Below, piece by piece: positions 1 to 11,000 of a DNA stretch of 64,000 nucleotides. The notes beneath the pieces are model-generated. The model searched no databases. It saw only the letters and a program-made list of their open reading frames with translations, and was not told the DNA's origin. Position 1 is the stretch's first letter, and the number at the start of each line of letters is the position of its first letter. Made by a program: the position numbers and the translations under genes. Source of the DNA: [Clostridium] citroniae WAL-17108. GTDB lineage: Bacteria; Bacillota; Clostridia; Lachnospirales; Lachnospiraceae. Where the stretch lies: positions 516,073 through 580,072 of the forward strand of contig NZ_JH376421.1 in assembly GCF_000233455.1 (NCBI RefSeq), read 5' to 3'.

Positions 1-2
1 CA

Positions 3-206
3 AAAGGCAGTTCATTCGCTGATTTAGATGATAATAAAATTAAACTTATGATGAATCACATAAATAACGAAAAAAGAGACAGTCTTAATGGGCATAGCCC
101 ATATGAACTCTCTCTTTTACTCTTGGACAATAAGCTTCACAAAGCAATCGGATTAAAGGCAATCGCACCTGATGACGTAATGCTTAGTCCAAACTTGTTA
201 AAATAA
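3..206 (+). pseudogene. IS30-family transposase, C-terminal part (runs off window start)
   Basis: The first 67 codons read open from the window edge to TAA. The residues resemble the C-terminal end of Firmicutes IS30-family transposases: an N-H-I-N-N-E-K-R motif, then L-N-G-H-S-P-Y-E-L (the usual R/N-x-R-x-P-x-E-L block of the DDE domain), then a tail of the 'LGL..I.PDD..L.P.LL' type. The rest of the gene lies upstream of the window, so it may be intact there. It marks a likely edge of the immunity island. Family assignment rests on tail motifs only. Confidence 0.65.
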
Positions 207-240
207 ATAGTTTAAGCACAGGCAGATTTCACTGCACCAG

Positions 241-431
241 AATTTAGTCTTGCACAAAGGCATGTGGAATTTAGTCTCGCACACTATTTTCAGATGCCCC
301 GTTAGCATGCAAAAAAACATCAAAACTGGGTGCTTATAGGTTCATTATAAGGCAAATGTATAAATTTGTTAAGGTACAAAGTGGAAGTTAATTCCGCAAA
401 TTTACTAGAATAGTCTACAACTGGAATTTAG
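241..431. repeat. Short direct repeats after the IS30-like gene (probable element end)
   Basis: The string AATTTAGTCTTGCAC (241-255) recurs as AATTTAGTCTCGCAC (268-282), and a shorter GGAATTTAG copy is at 423-431. This non-coding stretch between the transposase end and the WYL gene is AT-rich and has no credible gene. Such repeats next to a transposase 3' end are typical of an IS terminal region, but the exact inverted-repeat end cannot be set without the other end of the element. Confidence 0.4.
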
Positions 432-472
432 TTTTTCATTTAAGTTTAAAAATCAATAACACCTCTTTTGCG

Positions 473-1435
473 CTATATAAATTCCTGAGCGATTTGCTGC
501 ATTTCCGTAATGCACTCTTTGGGAGAGAGAATTTTTATTTTCCCTTTGAATTTGAATATCCAGCCATAAAAAGTTCCACTGGGGTTCACTTCAATTTTGG
601 CTGTGAAGTGTGTATCATCATACCTATCAACAGCAGCATCTTCTCCATAATGATCTATGATTACTCTCATCAATTCGTTTTCACATAGAAGGGTTACTTC
701 CTTCGATGACTCCGATGTAAACATATCAACCATTTTATTTGTATAGGAGGCTACATCAAATCCCTCTATCGGCATAAAGTAAGTTTCCAGATTTTCTACA
801 CTTGTTAGCCGATCTACACGGAAGTGAGCAATTTTCTGATGCTTCAGAGAAAATCCAATCAAATAGTAATGGTCATTTTTCCATTCAAGCGCATAGGGAT
901 TTACGACATAATAATATCCATCGTGCTTTAAGATTTTCTTTTTTTCCTGAGTATATTCATAGTATTGGAACCGAATTTGCTGATGGTTTCCAATCGCTGT
1001 TTGGATATTATCAATGATATAGTAAACCTTTTCATTATGCGGTTTGACACGGCTGGATAAAGCAGCAAATTTTTGAAGCTGTTCTGCCTGATGTGTGCTG
1101 GTCAGACGGCATAATTTCTGTACCAGTTCCTCGGATTTCTTGGCAGAAATGATCTTCGAGGATGCTACTGCGTCTGTCAGCATTTTCAGTTCAGGATACT
1201 CAAACGGTCGGCTTCCCATAAAATATTGGTTTTGGGTACTCTTGACCACCACAATATCAATCCCTGCATCGATCAGCGCATTGGTATCTGCGTAAACAGT
1301 CTGCCGCACTGCCTGAATTCCTTTTCCATTCAGATGGGCAATGATGTCAGATACTGTGGCGGGATGGTTTTCATCGGTCCTCTCATAGAGAAACCGGAGT
1401 AATTCCAGTATCCGCATATTTGTTGAATTCTGCAT
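473..1435 (-). CDS. WYL-domain transcriptional regulator
   Basis: 320 residues. An N-terminal winged-helix DNA-binding segment occupies about residues 1-75 (I-L-E-L-L-R-F-L-Y-E-R-T...TVYADTNALIDAG). A WYL-type ligand-sensing domain follows at about 145-230 (I-R-F-Q-Y-Y-E-Y, Y-Y-V-V-N-P-Y-A-L-E-W, Y-Y-L-I-G-F, H-F-R-V-D-R-L), with a WCX-like C-terminal extension. Members bind DNA as regulators and often respond to nucleic-acid or nucleotide ligands; many sit beside defence islands. The start has a clear AGGAGG six bases upstream. It faces the same way as the immunity genes and lies downstream of them, so it may be co-transcribed. Its target is unknown. Confidence 0.85.
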   Translation of the reverse strand: MQNSTNMRILELLRFLYERTDENHPATVSDIIAHLNGKGIQAVRQTVYADTNALIDAGIDIVVVKSTQNQYFMGSRPFEYPELKMLTDAVASSKIISAKKSEELVQKLCRLTSTHQAEQLQKFAALSSRVKPHNEKVYYIIDNIQTAIGNHQQIRFQYYEYTQEKKKILKHDGYYYVVNPYALEWKNDHYYLIGFSLKHQKIAHFRVDRLTSVENLETYFMPIEGFDVASYTNKMVDMFTSESSKEVTLLCENELMRVIIDHYGEDAAVDRYDDTHFTAKIEVNPSGTFYGWIFKFKGKIKILSPKECITEMQQIAQEFI

Positions 1436-1463
1436 ACTTCACCTCCTCGATTCTTAAAATGGC

Positions 1464-1604
1464 CTATTTTGTATGGTGTCCAGCCCCAAAGACCAGAAGC
1501 AGGGCGACAGCACAGAGAAGCAGGCCGATCCAATTTCGATCTATAATCAGCTTGATCACCGCCACAAGCAGAAGTCCGCCTGCCAGGAGCACAACGCCAT
1601 TCAT
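1464..1604 (-). CDS. Small membrane protein, end of the immunity gene run
   Basis: 46 residues, almost entirely hydrophobic, with two predicted membrane segments (about residues 3-20 and 25-40) separated by I-I-D-R-N-W. The start ATG directly follows the TGA of the DUF4261 gene (TGAATG), implying translational coupling. I do not recognise the family. Its shape resembles the other tiny two-helix protein of this locus at 16362-16595. It could be an Imm-type membrane partner or simply a structural passenger. Confidence 0.55.
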   Translation of the reverse strand: MNGVVLLAGGLLLVAVIKLIIDRNWIGLLLCAVALLLVFGAGHHTK

Positions 1605-2483
1605 TCAGCGTCCTCCCGAAGCATAGTTTCCCATGTTGATGTCCAGCACCCCTCTGGGCGGCTGGATCAGGGAGTCCTCATACTGGCACTTCCACTGGAC
1701 CTCCCGGCACATCTGGCTATCCGCCACGCCGTCTATGGTTTCCCCATCCTGAATGGGGTTATCATGCTCCAGAATATAGGACGCTGCATTATAGGCGTGG
1801 TTTACCACCCAGTTGGGGTCCATGCCGTGGAAGTGGTACTGGAGATCCGGCAAAAACAGGGTGCTCATGCCCACCGTGTCGATGAGCATATCCTCCGTGC
1901 CCTCGATGTTGAAGAAACGGACATTGACGCCAAAGCGGATGAACCGATCCGGCCCCTCAATCTGATGGGAGCGCACATCCTCTGCCAGAAACAGCTTGCC
2001 GCAGTTCTGGAAATAGAACGCCTCACAGGTGGGGTACAGCTCTGCCAGAGCCTCCAGAAAGTCGGCATCCAGGTTGGCACGCTCCAGCGCTGGAAGCGCC
2101 GCAGTCAGCATATCGGTGGCCACCACCTGATATTTGCACTCCCGGAAGATCCGGTCACGGTCCTCCTGGCAGTCCCACATCTGGCTCATCAGAAAGGCAT
2201 CAAAGCCTTTGCCCTTGAACTTGTCGCATTTCATCACCATCAGCTGTACCGGGTACTTGCCGTCCTGAAATTCCGCGACATGATCCAGGGCGGCAAAGCC
2301 GGCCATTTTCTTATCATAACAGAAGCACTCTGTTGATCCGATGTGCTTCTCCATTATGGCAGTCATTTTTTCTTTATCCGGCATTTCTACCGGCTCTTTG
2401 AACAGCATCTGAATGAGATAGGGACCTCCGGGCTGGGGGCCTTTTTTGTCGTCCAGATTTTGCTGGAAAGCTTTATTGCTCAT
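1605..2483 (-). CDS. DUF4261-domain protein (immunity-like)
   Basis: 292 residues from the ATG at 2483, which has AAGGAGGAA upstream and overlaps the TGA of the preceding gene (ATGA). An upstream in-frame extension lacks a good ribosome site and reads like out-of-frame coding sequence, so I rejected it. The body matches DUF4261 proteins: an N-terminal sensor-like half, then F-G-V-N-V-R-F-F-N-I-E-G and L-Q-Y-H-F-H-G-M-D near residues 195-235. DUF4261 occurs repeatedly in polyimmunity loci with SUKH and DUF4253 proteins. A second DUF4261 domain lies inside the 1990-residue protein. The role as immunity factor is inferred from context. Confidence 0.7.
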   Translation of the reverse strand: MSNKAFQQNLDDKKGPQPGGPYLIQMLFKEPVEMPDKEKMTAIMEKHIGSTECFCYDKKMAGFAALDHVAEFQDGKYPVQLMVMKCDKFKGKGFDAFLMSQMWDCQEDRDRIFRECKYQVVATDMLTAALPALERANLDADFLEALAELYPTCEAFYFQNCGKLFLAEDVRSHQIEGPDRFIRFGVNVRFFNIEGTEDMLIDTVGMSTLFLPDLQYHFHGMDPNWVVNHAYNAASYILEHDNPIQDGETIDGVADSQMCREVQWKCQYEDSLIQPPRGVLDINMGNYASGGR

Positions 2484-3364
2484 TTGGGTTCCTCCTTCTT
2501 TTCTGGGAACAGTTTCCACCGAAACTCCAGCTCTTTCTGGACAAACTCTTTCGGCAGGCCGCGGGGGTTGGCGATGAGATACCATACCCGAAAGGTGCGC
2601 TTCTTCGGATCTGTTTCCTGCCGGTAGAGCTGATAGCCCGCCTCATCCTCCTGTGTCCACTGTCCTGTCTGCCGCTTGGCCTGCACAAAGGGTTCCACCA
2701 CCTGGTCCAGTTCCTCTCTGGTGCGGCTTGAGGCCCAGGCTTGATCCACATCATTGGCGTGGGAGAGGTGGAACAACATCGAACCCATCCAGTTCTTTGC
2801 CTTGTGTCCAGGCGTTCCGCGCAATTCCGCCTGACGGCGGTACTCCTCCATCTGCTCCGCCGTTCCGTACCGTTCCACCATCTGCTCCCGCACATAGATG
2901 AACCAGCTGTAGTCCTCCGCCTCGGTGAAGGGGGCGCAGACCGGCTGTAATGCCTCCACGGGGTCTGCCTCGAAGCGGTCGATGAAGTCGAGGTAGTTGG
3001 CTTTGACCAGGGGCAGAAAGGTGTCCAGCAGCCCGGTGTTCAGCCGCAGGTCCTCTGTCAGCATCCGAAAGAATGAACCGCCTGTTGTGGGTTCAATTCT
3101 GAAAGAGTAGAGGTAGTCATCTCCCTGCTTTATGATACAGCTGAAGCCCACCTCCACATTCCCATGGCCGATTTCGTAGTCTATGTAGTTGTAGCGGCTC
3201 CGGTCAAACCAGATCTGATAGGTCAGCCCGTTTTTCATTTTCTTTTTGAAGTCGCCCTTTTTCAGACGCTTCCAGCCCTTTTCCTCCAGGCCCAGGCCGT
3301 TCCACAGGTAGTCCAGAAGTTCCTGAATTATATCTGCCGGCCGTTTTTGTTCCACGGTCTCCAC
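2480..3364 (-). CDS. Hypothetical immunity-locus protein (weak DUF4304 resemblance)
   Basis: About 294 residues. The first codon at 3364 is GTG, but a second GTG at 3355 has better spacing from AGGGGG and may be the real start. The segment at about residues 30-70 (K-G-D-F-K-K-K-M-K-N-G, then Q-I-W-F-D-R-S-R-Y-N) recalls DUF4304-type proteins; the remainder is charged, tryptophan-rich and soluble. It overlaps the downstream gene by four bases (ATGA), so the two are probably translated together. No toxin partner is visible. Function unassigned. Confidence 0.6.
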   Translation of the reverse strand: METVEQKRPADIIQELLDYLWNGLGLEEKGWKRLKKGDFKKKMKNGLTYQIWFDRSRYNYIDYEIGHGNVEVGFSCIIKQGDDYLYSFRIEPTTGGSFFRMLTEDLRLNTGLLDTFLPLVKANYLDFIDRFEADPVEALQPVCAPFTEAEDYSWFIYVREQMVERYGTAEQMEEYRRQAELRGTPGHKAKNWMGSMLFHLSHANDVDQAWASSRTREELDQVVEPFVQAKRQTGQWTQEDEAGYQLYRQETDPKKRTFRVWYLIANPRGLPKEFVQKELEFRWKLFPEKKEEPK

Positions 3365-3381
3365 CCCCTGACGAATTCTCT

Positions 3382-4161
3382 TTAATAGTCAAGCAGGATA
3401 GGCACCTGCTGCTCCTCGGCAAATCGCATGGCCCGCCAGAACATGGAGAAGGCAAACTTGGCAAGGGATTGAGTGTCATACTGGGTGTGTTCCGGGATGT
3501 CTGCCTTGCTGTACTGTCCATCTGAGTCTACGGTTCCGTCTACCGGGTATCCCTCCGTGTCTGCCCAGCCAAGGATAGTGTCCTCATCGGCCTGCCACGC
3601 CAGCTGGTTCAGCTTTTCCAGCTCCTTCCGCAGTCCGCCCAAGGTGGCGATAGCGGCGGTGTCATCGGTAGGCAAGGACCCTTGGAACAGAAAGCTGTCA
3701 GAAAGAGGGAGCCACCAGGTAGCCCCACGAAACAGGGACCACACCCGCTCCTCATCTGATGCAAGGCGGGCGACCAGAGGATGCTCCCCGAAGATCCAGT
3801 CCTTCTCCACGGTGGAAGGCACCGGTTCCTCGTATGTACGACAGGCGGCCACCAGCAGCATAGCGCCGAAGGCATCCCAATCCGGCTTGTCGGTGTAATA
3901 AGGTTTCTCATTATTTTCAAGCCAGGGAGCGTAGGGGGGCTGGCCCGGCTGAGAAATGGCGCTCAAGATCTGATCCCGCCAGTTCTCCACCGCCGCCTGG
4001 ACCTCAGCCGGGGACATTTCTTCCTCGTTATCAGCAGGTTCCCCGTCCGGGGTGATGCGGTTGAAAGAGTATCCGTTTTCCTCCGCCCACTGCTGCACAA
4101 CAGTTTTCCAGTTGTGAGAATAGTACCGGGTCAGCGTCCCGGCGTAGATGTCAAGTCCCAT
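3382..4161 (-). CDS. Conserved hypothetical protein of the immunity run
   Basis: 259 residues, start supported by AAAAGGAGAC. It opens with M-G-L-D-I-Y-A-G-T-L-T-R-Y-Y, and later has L-R-K-E-L-E-K-L-N and an acidic, proline-containing middle. It is soluble, with no signal peptide or membrane segment. I do not recognise a named domain. The genes before and after it lie within 20 bases, so it belongs to the same transcription unit as the DUF4261 and CbrC-like genes and is probably another specificity determinant of the island. Confidence 0.6.
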   Translation of the reverse strand: MGLDIYAGTLTRYYSHNWKTVVQQWAEENGYSFNRITPDGEPADNEEEMSPAEVQAAVENWRDQILSAISQPGQPPYAPWLENNEKPYYTDKPDWDAFGAMLLVAACRTYEEPVPSTVEKDWIFGEHPLVARLASDEERVWSLFRGATWWLPLSDSFLFQGSLPTDDTAAIATLGGLRKELEKLNQLAWQADEDTILGWADTEGYPVDGTVDSDGQYSKADIPEHTQYDTQSLAKFAFSMFWRAMRFAEEQQVPILLDY

Positions 4162-4176
4162 AGTAATGTCTCCTTT

Positions 4177-5040
4177 TCAATCAAAATCCATCCAGACCAG
4201 GTGTTTTCCGCAGTGGAGGCACTGGAACAGATAGCATTGCAGATGCCCGCCATTGACAGATTCCCGGATCATTTCTTTTTGCTCATCGTCCCACATCGGG
4301 TCGTCCAGCACCTCCTCCAGCACACCCAGTGCCCGCAGTTCTCTGGCTCCCACATTACCCAAATAGGCGCAATAGTCACCACAATGGGCGCGCCAGTATT
4401 CCTGCTGCCAGCCGGAGTAGCCGGGGGTGCGGTGGATCAGCTCGTCCAGCTTCTCCGGATCGTCTACACCATCGTCCACAGAGAAATCATCTTGAAAACT
4501 ACCGTCATATTTCCGGGCTGCTTCGCCGTTGGCGATGCACTCTGGGCACAGATATGCAATATCCTCCACTGAAAAGAACGGATTGGTATAGAAAATATGG
4601 GTCGTCTTGCCACAGCAGTCGCAGACAACGCCGTCTGCGGATTCCTCAAAAGCCCCAGTTTCCAGAGGGTTTGGGTGATACCGGAAGGCGGGCAGGCCCA
4701 GCTGGGCCTGCCGTTCCTTCTCTTTCTGCTTTTCCTCCGGCGTTTTGGGCTTGGGGAGAGCATAATGATTGCCCCAGTTTTCCGCATAGTCCTTCAGCGT
4801 GCCCAGCCGCTTGAGGGTCTTTTTATCGGAACGATTTCCGATTTGGCAGAGCAGTTCATAGGCATCCTTCTTGAAGTCCAGTAGATCATACACATCCACC
4901 AGCACTTCCTTGGCCTGCTGATCCTCACTCTGCTCAAGTTCTTCCTTGAAGGTATATAGAGCGCGGACACTGTCCGGACCTTCATTGGTCGCAACAAACT
5001 GTTTTTTTAGTTCGATATAGGTTTTTTGATATTCTGTCAT
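4177..5040 (-). CDS. CbrC/UPF0167-family protein
   Basis: 287 residues from the ATG at 5040; a GTG three codons upstream sits on top of the GGGAGG and is unlikely. An N-terminal helical region (1-105) precedes the CbrC core: L-P-A-F-R-Y-H-P-N-P-L-E-T-G-A-F-E, then C-D-C-C-G-K, Y-T-N-P-F-F-S, C-P-E-C-I-A-N-G-E-A-A, and R-T-P-G-Y-S-G-W-Q-Q-E-Y-W. The paired cysteines suggest a zinc site. E. coli CbrC is linked to colicin E2 tolerance, and CbrC domains recur in polyimmunity loci. A bacteriocin or toxin resistance role is therefore plausible but inferred. Confidence 0.8.
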   Translation of the reverse strand: MTEYQKTYIELKKQFVATNEGPDSVRALYTFKEELEQSEDQQAKEVLVDVYDLLDFKKDAYELLCQIGNRSDKKTLKRLGTLKDYAENWGNHYALPKPKTPEEKQKEKERQAQLGLPAFRYHPNPLETGAFEESADGVVCDCCGKTTHIFYTNPFFSVEDIAYLCPECIANGEAARKYDGSFQDDFSVDDGVDDPEKLDELIHRTPGYSGWQQEYWRAHCGDYCAYLGNVGARELRALGVLEEVLDDPMWDDEQKEMIRESVNGGHLQCYLFQCLHCGKHLVWMDFD

Positions 5041-5055
5041 TGGTCGCACCTCCCA

Positions 5056-8000
5056 TCAATCCCACCAGAAATACCAGACGGTGGACTGCCACAGGACAGC
5101 TGCCAAGGAGCCAATGCTTCCATCCTCATTCTGATCCAGATCTGGGCAGAAACCATATTGCTCCACAGCCACCTCCATAGCTCTTTCCTTGGAAATCGGA
5201 GTTGGAAGTTCAAACTCCAATTCATCGTGGCTCATGGCGGCAGGGATGGCACCATGTTGCTCGAACCAGTATTTCGCCACTGCCATCAGGTCCGGTGTGT
5301 CGGGACACTCATTCCAATTTCCAAAGGGCAGGTAGGCGAAGATCTCCCAGGGGTTCTTTACCGGAATTTTAGCCAGAATGAGCGGATATGTCATTCCGGT
5401 ATCATCGTTCCAATAGTTTGCGAAGCGGTCGTTGGGTTCTCCGCCCTCCATCTCGCCCAGGACTTCCTCATCCCAGTCCAGATCATCGTCCTCGGCTTCT
5501 TCCTTGCGCTGACCGGTCAATTCCTCCAAAATCGCCTTTCCGTCCTTGATGGGAGCGGAGAGCATCTTCTTTCGATACTCCTCCACGGTTTTGAGGTCAA
5601 ATTCATAGAAGTCCGCATCATGCTCCGGGTCAGCGTTCATCACCAGACACTCCAACTGCGTTTCATCATCCGCCTGGATAAGTACGGGAACAAAGCCCTC
5701 CCGTACCCCCAGCCGCCGGGCGTAGCTGTATGCTGACATGATGGGATCATCATCTGCCATAGACGGGAAATAGGTACACTCACAGTCCAGATACTCCATA
5801 ATGGCCTGCGCCACCTCGGAAGGCTCCAGCGTATCCTCGTCAAAGTCCTGTCCCTGCCAGTTGGTGAAGCGTTCCTCAATTACCTCTGCCATAGCCTGAT
5901 AGTAGTCCTCGTCAAAGGGGATGAATAAGTATGCCTCCTGTTGAAATTCATTGGAGTGGTATCGGGACGGACCAAAATATTTCAGGGCATAGTCATCAAT
6001 GTCGGCAGGATAATAGGGCGCATCAATTTCTCCATAGTAATAATGGGCAAAGGCACGGCCTTTCTGATTGAACAGAGCCGAGAATAGACAGCCGAACAGC
6101 TCCTCCCGGATGAATGTTCGTAGGTCTGTGTTGCCTGGATCGGCTTTGACCTGATTTACCACTTCGCCATGCTCCGCCAGGAATTTCCCGCCCATCAGGT
6201 CATGCTCCATGCACCAGCGCAAATAAATCGCCATGTGGTTGTAGGCGTTGATGGGGTCAATGGGAAGCTCCTTCTCCTCAAGGTTCTCAATATGATAGGA
6301 AACATCATCCATTCCTATGCTGTCATCGTCATCCTCCGGATCTCCCTTTATAGGCTCGTAACCGATCTTCAGGGTCATCTGTTCCTCTGGCAGAGAGACA
6401 CCGGGGCTGCGGGTGATGGTGTGCTTATCGTCCGCAGAAAAACCGATGGTCTCGCCGTCTTGCAGCGTCACATCACACGCCAGCACATAGGAGGCAAGGC
6501 TTGCCAAAAAGTCCCGTAGTTCCTCCGGCTCAGCGTCGGTGTTCAACACCTCCATTTCCTCCTTGCCAAACACATCCATGCCGTAGGTGTAGCCGTTTAG
6601 GCCCCCCTCGCTCCGGTACAGGCCGAACCAAACCCAGTTGAAGATGGGCAGTTCGTCCTTTTTGAGCATATCGGCAAGGCCCTCATAGAAACGAGGCTCA
6701 AATACCACGCCGCTGGTGTAGACACCGGTGGCGTATTTCTGCTTGCAGCACACTGCCATCGCCTTGGTGAACAGCTTACCTCGTTCCAGCAGTTTTTCCT
6801 CCTCGCCCAACACAGCCACCATGATATGGGCCTTGTGCGCTTTGGCCACTTCTACGGCCTCTGGCCACATATAGTTGTTTTCGGCGTTGATCTCTGCTTC
6901 ATTGTCCGGGATGTGACCGTGGAATAGTGTCACAATCAGCATCATATTGCCGACCCGCATTACCACAGCGTCATCGCTGTTCTCAACATCTTCGTCGCCC
7001 TCATCCGGCTCCTCATCTACGATACCCCATTCTTCCCGCAGATCTCGAATCAACTGCTCCTTGTCCCACTCTGCTTTGGAGAGGAGCACAGATCCGGCAA
7101 AGGAACCCTTATGGTCGGTTTCCTCCTCGTCGGCGTCATCTTCAAGATCCTCTGCATCTTCATCCGGATCATAGAGGGATTCATGCTCCAGTCCGCGGAT
7201 AAATTCCTCAAAGCTGTCTGCCAGATGGGTAATTTTATAGTCATTTTCCTGATCCACATGGACTACCGCAGGCTCTCCCTGAGGGCCGCAAGCCCGGTAG
7301 TCCAGGAAAATCATATCGTGTCCGGCGCTTGGACAGTCGCAGATGGCCACACCGATGGCAGGATACTCCCACTCAGCGATCATAAACTGGCTGCCAAGCT
7401 CTCCACAGAGGGAGCAGCTCTTTTCCCGTCCGATTCCGAAAATGCCGGTGATGGCCACATGATCATCTGACCAACAGGTAGGCTCATCGCAGGGATAGCA
7501 GGTGTTCACCGGAATGCCGCCGTTGTGCTGCTTCATCAGCCAGATGTAGGCGGCGGGCAGCTTGTAGCCCAGTTCCTCCTCCACGCTGGCAATCAGCTCA
7601 TCGGAAGGCGGATCACTGACATATTCTTTCAGTGCATACCAATTATCATCCCAGAAGTTGATGAGGTCGAAACCCTCAAATGGGGTATCACCGGGCACGA
7701 ATTTGGCCTTCTTCTTCCGGCTGCGCTGGCGTTTCCGGATCTCCGCCTTACACTCCCGAATTACCGCCGGGGCATTTTCATCCTCCGGGTCCAGCTCTGC
7801 CCACCGCTGGGCGTAGGGAATGGCCTTTTCCTCCTGACCATAGAGATACTGATAGCCGTAGGCCATCCGCATATTCCACTCCGCCTTGTCCTGACCTTCC
7901 TCCCGGACGGACTCCAGCACCTCAATGGCCCTCTGGAGGGCTTTGTCTCTCTTGAATTTCAAAGTACCCTCATCATGGTCCCCGATGATGGCGTAGTTCT

Positions 8001-11000
8001 CCAGCGCCCGTGCCAGGGCGTAGGCGGTGCGATAGTTCCTCCAGTCCTCTGGGATGGCATTGAGTGCCTGGATGCAGCGGGTGTACTCGTCCTCGTCGTT
8101 CCACTGCTCCAGCTGAGCGAAGAATGCTTCGGCGTCCTGTTGGGTATAAGGAATATAGTCCATGCCCGTAAGCGTTTCATCCAACTCGTCATCCTGATTT
8201 TCAGTTTCTGTCCCATCATCTTGTTGCTTTAGAGGTACAGAACCGGCTTCACGGCGGAAGGTGTGGAAGATGGCCCATGGGATATCCGTGCCTTCAAAGA
8301 ACTCTTTCGCCATGTTCAGCGCCTCTCGGATGTCCCAGGCGATGAAGTCCACATAGCCACAGTAGAGGCCGGTGGCCCCGCCGATGAGGGCGAGCATCTC
8401 CGATCCGTCCACGGTGGTGAACAATTCCTCCAGCTTGTCCCGGAAGTCGAAAATCTTTTCCGATCCTTCCTCCTCCCGCAAGGTATCCAGGGGATAGCAG
8501 AAAAAGCCCGCTACCGCTCCGTCGGCATGGAGATCGTCCATAAAGTCGTTGTCGGCATTCAGATAGCCGTTGATGAGCGGCACACAGCAGGTGGAACCGG
8601 CCATTACATCCAGCCGCCAATCGGCGTTGGGGTCTTCATTGGGTTTCATTTCGTAGCCAAGATAGCTCTCCAGATAGGCCTCCGGATCGGTGGAGAGCTC
8701 CAGGCCCTGCTCCCGCAGTTTGTCGGGCAGCTGGGACAGGAGGAAGGACGGCTCTGCCTTGGGTTCCTCCAGCACATCAAAACTGTCTATGTATCTCATG
8801 TGGGGGATCTCGCCCAGTATCTGATCGGTGAGGGTGGTGAGCATCCACCAGACTCGGCCTTCCGCCTCCCGGAGCATAGGCAGCAGCTTTTCACAGTAGG
8901 CGGAGATGTTGAAACTGTTTTCGCCCTGTTCCTCCAGCCAGATCTGCACATCCTCACCGGAGATGTCCCAGCTGTCGTCGGTACGCAGGCCGATATTCTG
9001 GGAGGGCTGACGGCCCACAAGGATGTTCCAGTGCTCCAGCACCTCCTTTGGGGCGTGTTTCTGGAAGTAGACCAGCTCAAACAGCTTGACCTTATTACCC
9101 TCCGGGGTGAGGATCAGCTCATGCTTTTCGCCATTGAAGCCCAGCTCGAAGGAAATTTCATCAAAAACCAGATTCAGGGTGTCCTCCATTTGGGCCACGA
9201 GTTCTGCGCCGCGGGTATGATCTTTGTCCTCATCCATCATCTGGCGCAATTCTGCTTCCATCTCGGCAAAGGTTTCCCACCAGTTCTCTGTCCGCTCTCG
9301 GAAGCACTCCCAGAACTGCGGCAGAGAAATACCCTGCTTGCACCGGTCGATAAACTCTTTGGTGTCATCGTCACCAGGGCGGACTTCCAATGCCTTTTCA
9401 AAATATCGCAGAGCCCGGCCCTCCTGATCCAGATAAAAGTAGGAGTAACCCATGCGGAAGTTCCAGTAATAATCGTCCTCGAAGTATTCCTCATGGGGCT
9501 TTAGCAGAGCGAGGGCCTTTTTGAGCATTTCTTTGCAAGTTGGCTTATGTGGGTCTGCCAGATTGTTATAGGCACGGGCTAACTCACTGTCCATCTCAGG
9601 GGTACGCTCCTCGGCGGGGATGGCCTCCAGCGCATCAATAATTTTATGTTGTTTGCTCTCCTCATGCCACTTCTGGCACTGCTTCAAAATGTCCATATCA
9701 GGGTCCTCCTCGTCCTCATCCGGTTTCCAGTCTTTGATCTGCTGGAACACACCGTTCTCATCCCGCTCAAAGGCGCAGGGGGCGGGGGTGTTCAGCAGAG
9801 AAATGATGTCGGGATCGTCGTTGCAAATTGTGTTCAGCTTGTAAATCCCGGCATTGTTGGGGTCGTCCATGTACTCATCGCTCTCGTCACCGGCAGTGAA
9901 GCGCCAGCCGCTGTCCCAGTTACCGTCTGGAATCTCACGATAGCAGTAACCCACCTTGCGGCCCTCTACTGTGATGCGGTTGGTGGCGATGCAGCCATCG
10001 GCACCCTTCCAGTCAGGGAGCAGAGATTTCACATCCTCCGCTTTCACATGGTAGTCCCGGTTGCGGCCAGCGGCCTCGTACAGTTCCTTCCGCAGCGCCT
10101 CCACATGATGTGCCATCTCCTGAATCTCCTCGTCGTCCATCATTTCATGGAGGTCATAGGTCAGGGGGGATTGGGCAAAGTCCGCCAGGGCCTTGTCCAT
10201 GGCCTCGTGCTCCTCCGGCGTAGCAGTGATGCGGATACGGCGGATGGGGGTGTTGTACTCGTCCAGATCCTGAAGGTTTACACTGCCACTGACGCTGCAC
10301 TCCAGCAGGATGGCGGCCAGGTCGGTGACCACATCAATGGCGAAGTGGAAGTCCATTTCCACGCCATCGGAATGTGTAAACTCCAGGTACTCCACGGTTT
10401 GGCGAAAGTCCCAGTTCTGCTTGTCCAGACCGATCTTGGCGAAAATCTCGCTGAGGGGGATCTCCTCCTTTTTCTGATCCTCTAAAAATGCCACAAGGTT
10501 CAGACTGTCATCGGAACCGCCAATAAAGTTGCCCCAGTATTTTTTGATATACATTTGTCGTGCCTCCTGTTCTGAATCCAGTCGATCAATGAGCTGATTC
10601 AAGTGTTCCAACCACGCAGGAGCGATCTCACCGCTATCCTCGTTCTTCCAAAGATCCATAATCTCACGGATGCCGTCCTCGTCCGGCACCTCGTTTTTGA
10701 TGTCGGTGAGCTGCCGCAGCAGGAAAGCAAGTGCTTCTTTGGATGCTGTGAAACCGGTGACTTTATCCCATATAGCTTCTTCATGATCGTAGTCCAGCTT
10801 GCCGTTATCCTTCCATTGAAAATACAGCTCCGCCAGAGCCATCGCAGTATTGTCAAAGAGAAAGTCGATTTGTGAGAAGTCAGATCCCAGCATGACTTCC
10901 TCTTTCATCAGTTCAATCATCTCGCCCAGATCCATTACCGGATGCTCCGGTACATATTCATTTTTGAGGATGTCCAGTACATCCAGCCCTTCGTCACGCT

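Noticed and set aside
1605-2585. Longer start for the DUF4261 gene
   Set aside because: The extra 34 codons overlap the previous gene and have no ribosome site, whereas the ATG at 2483 has a strong one.
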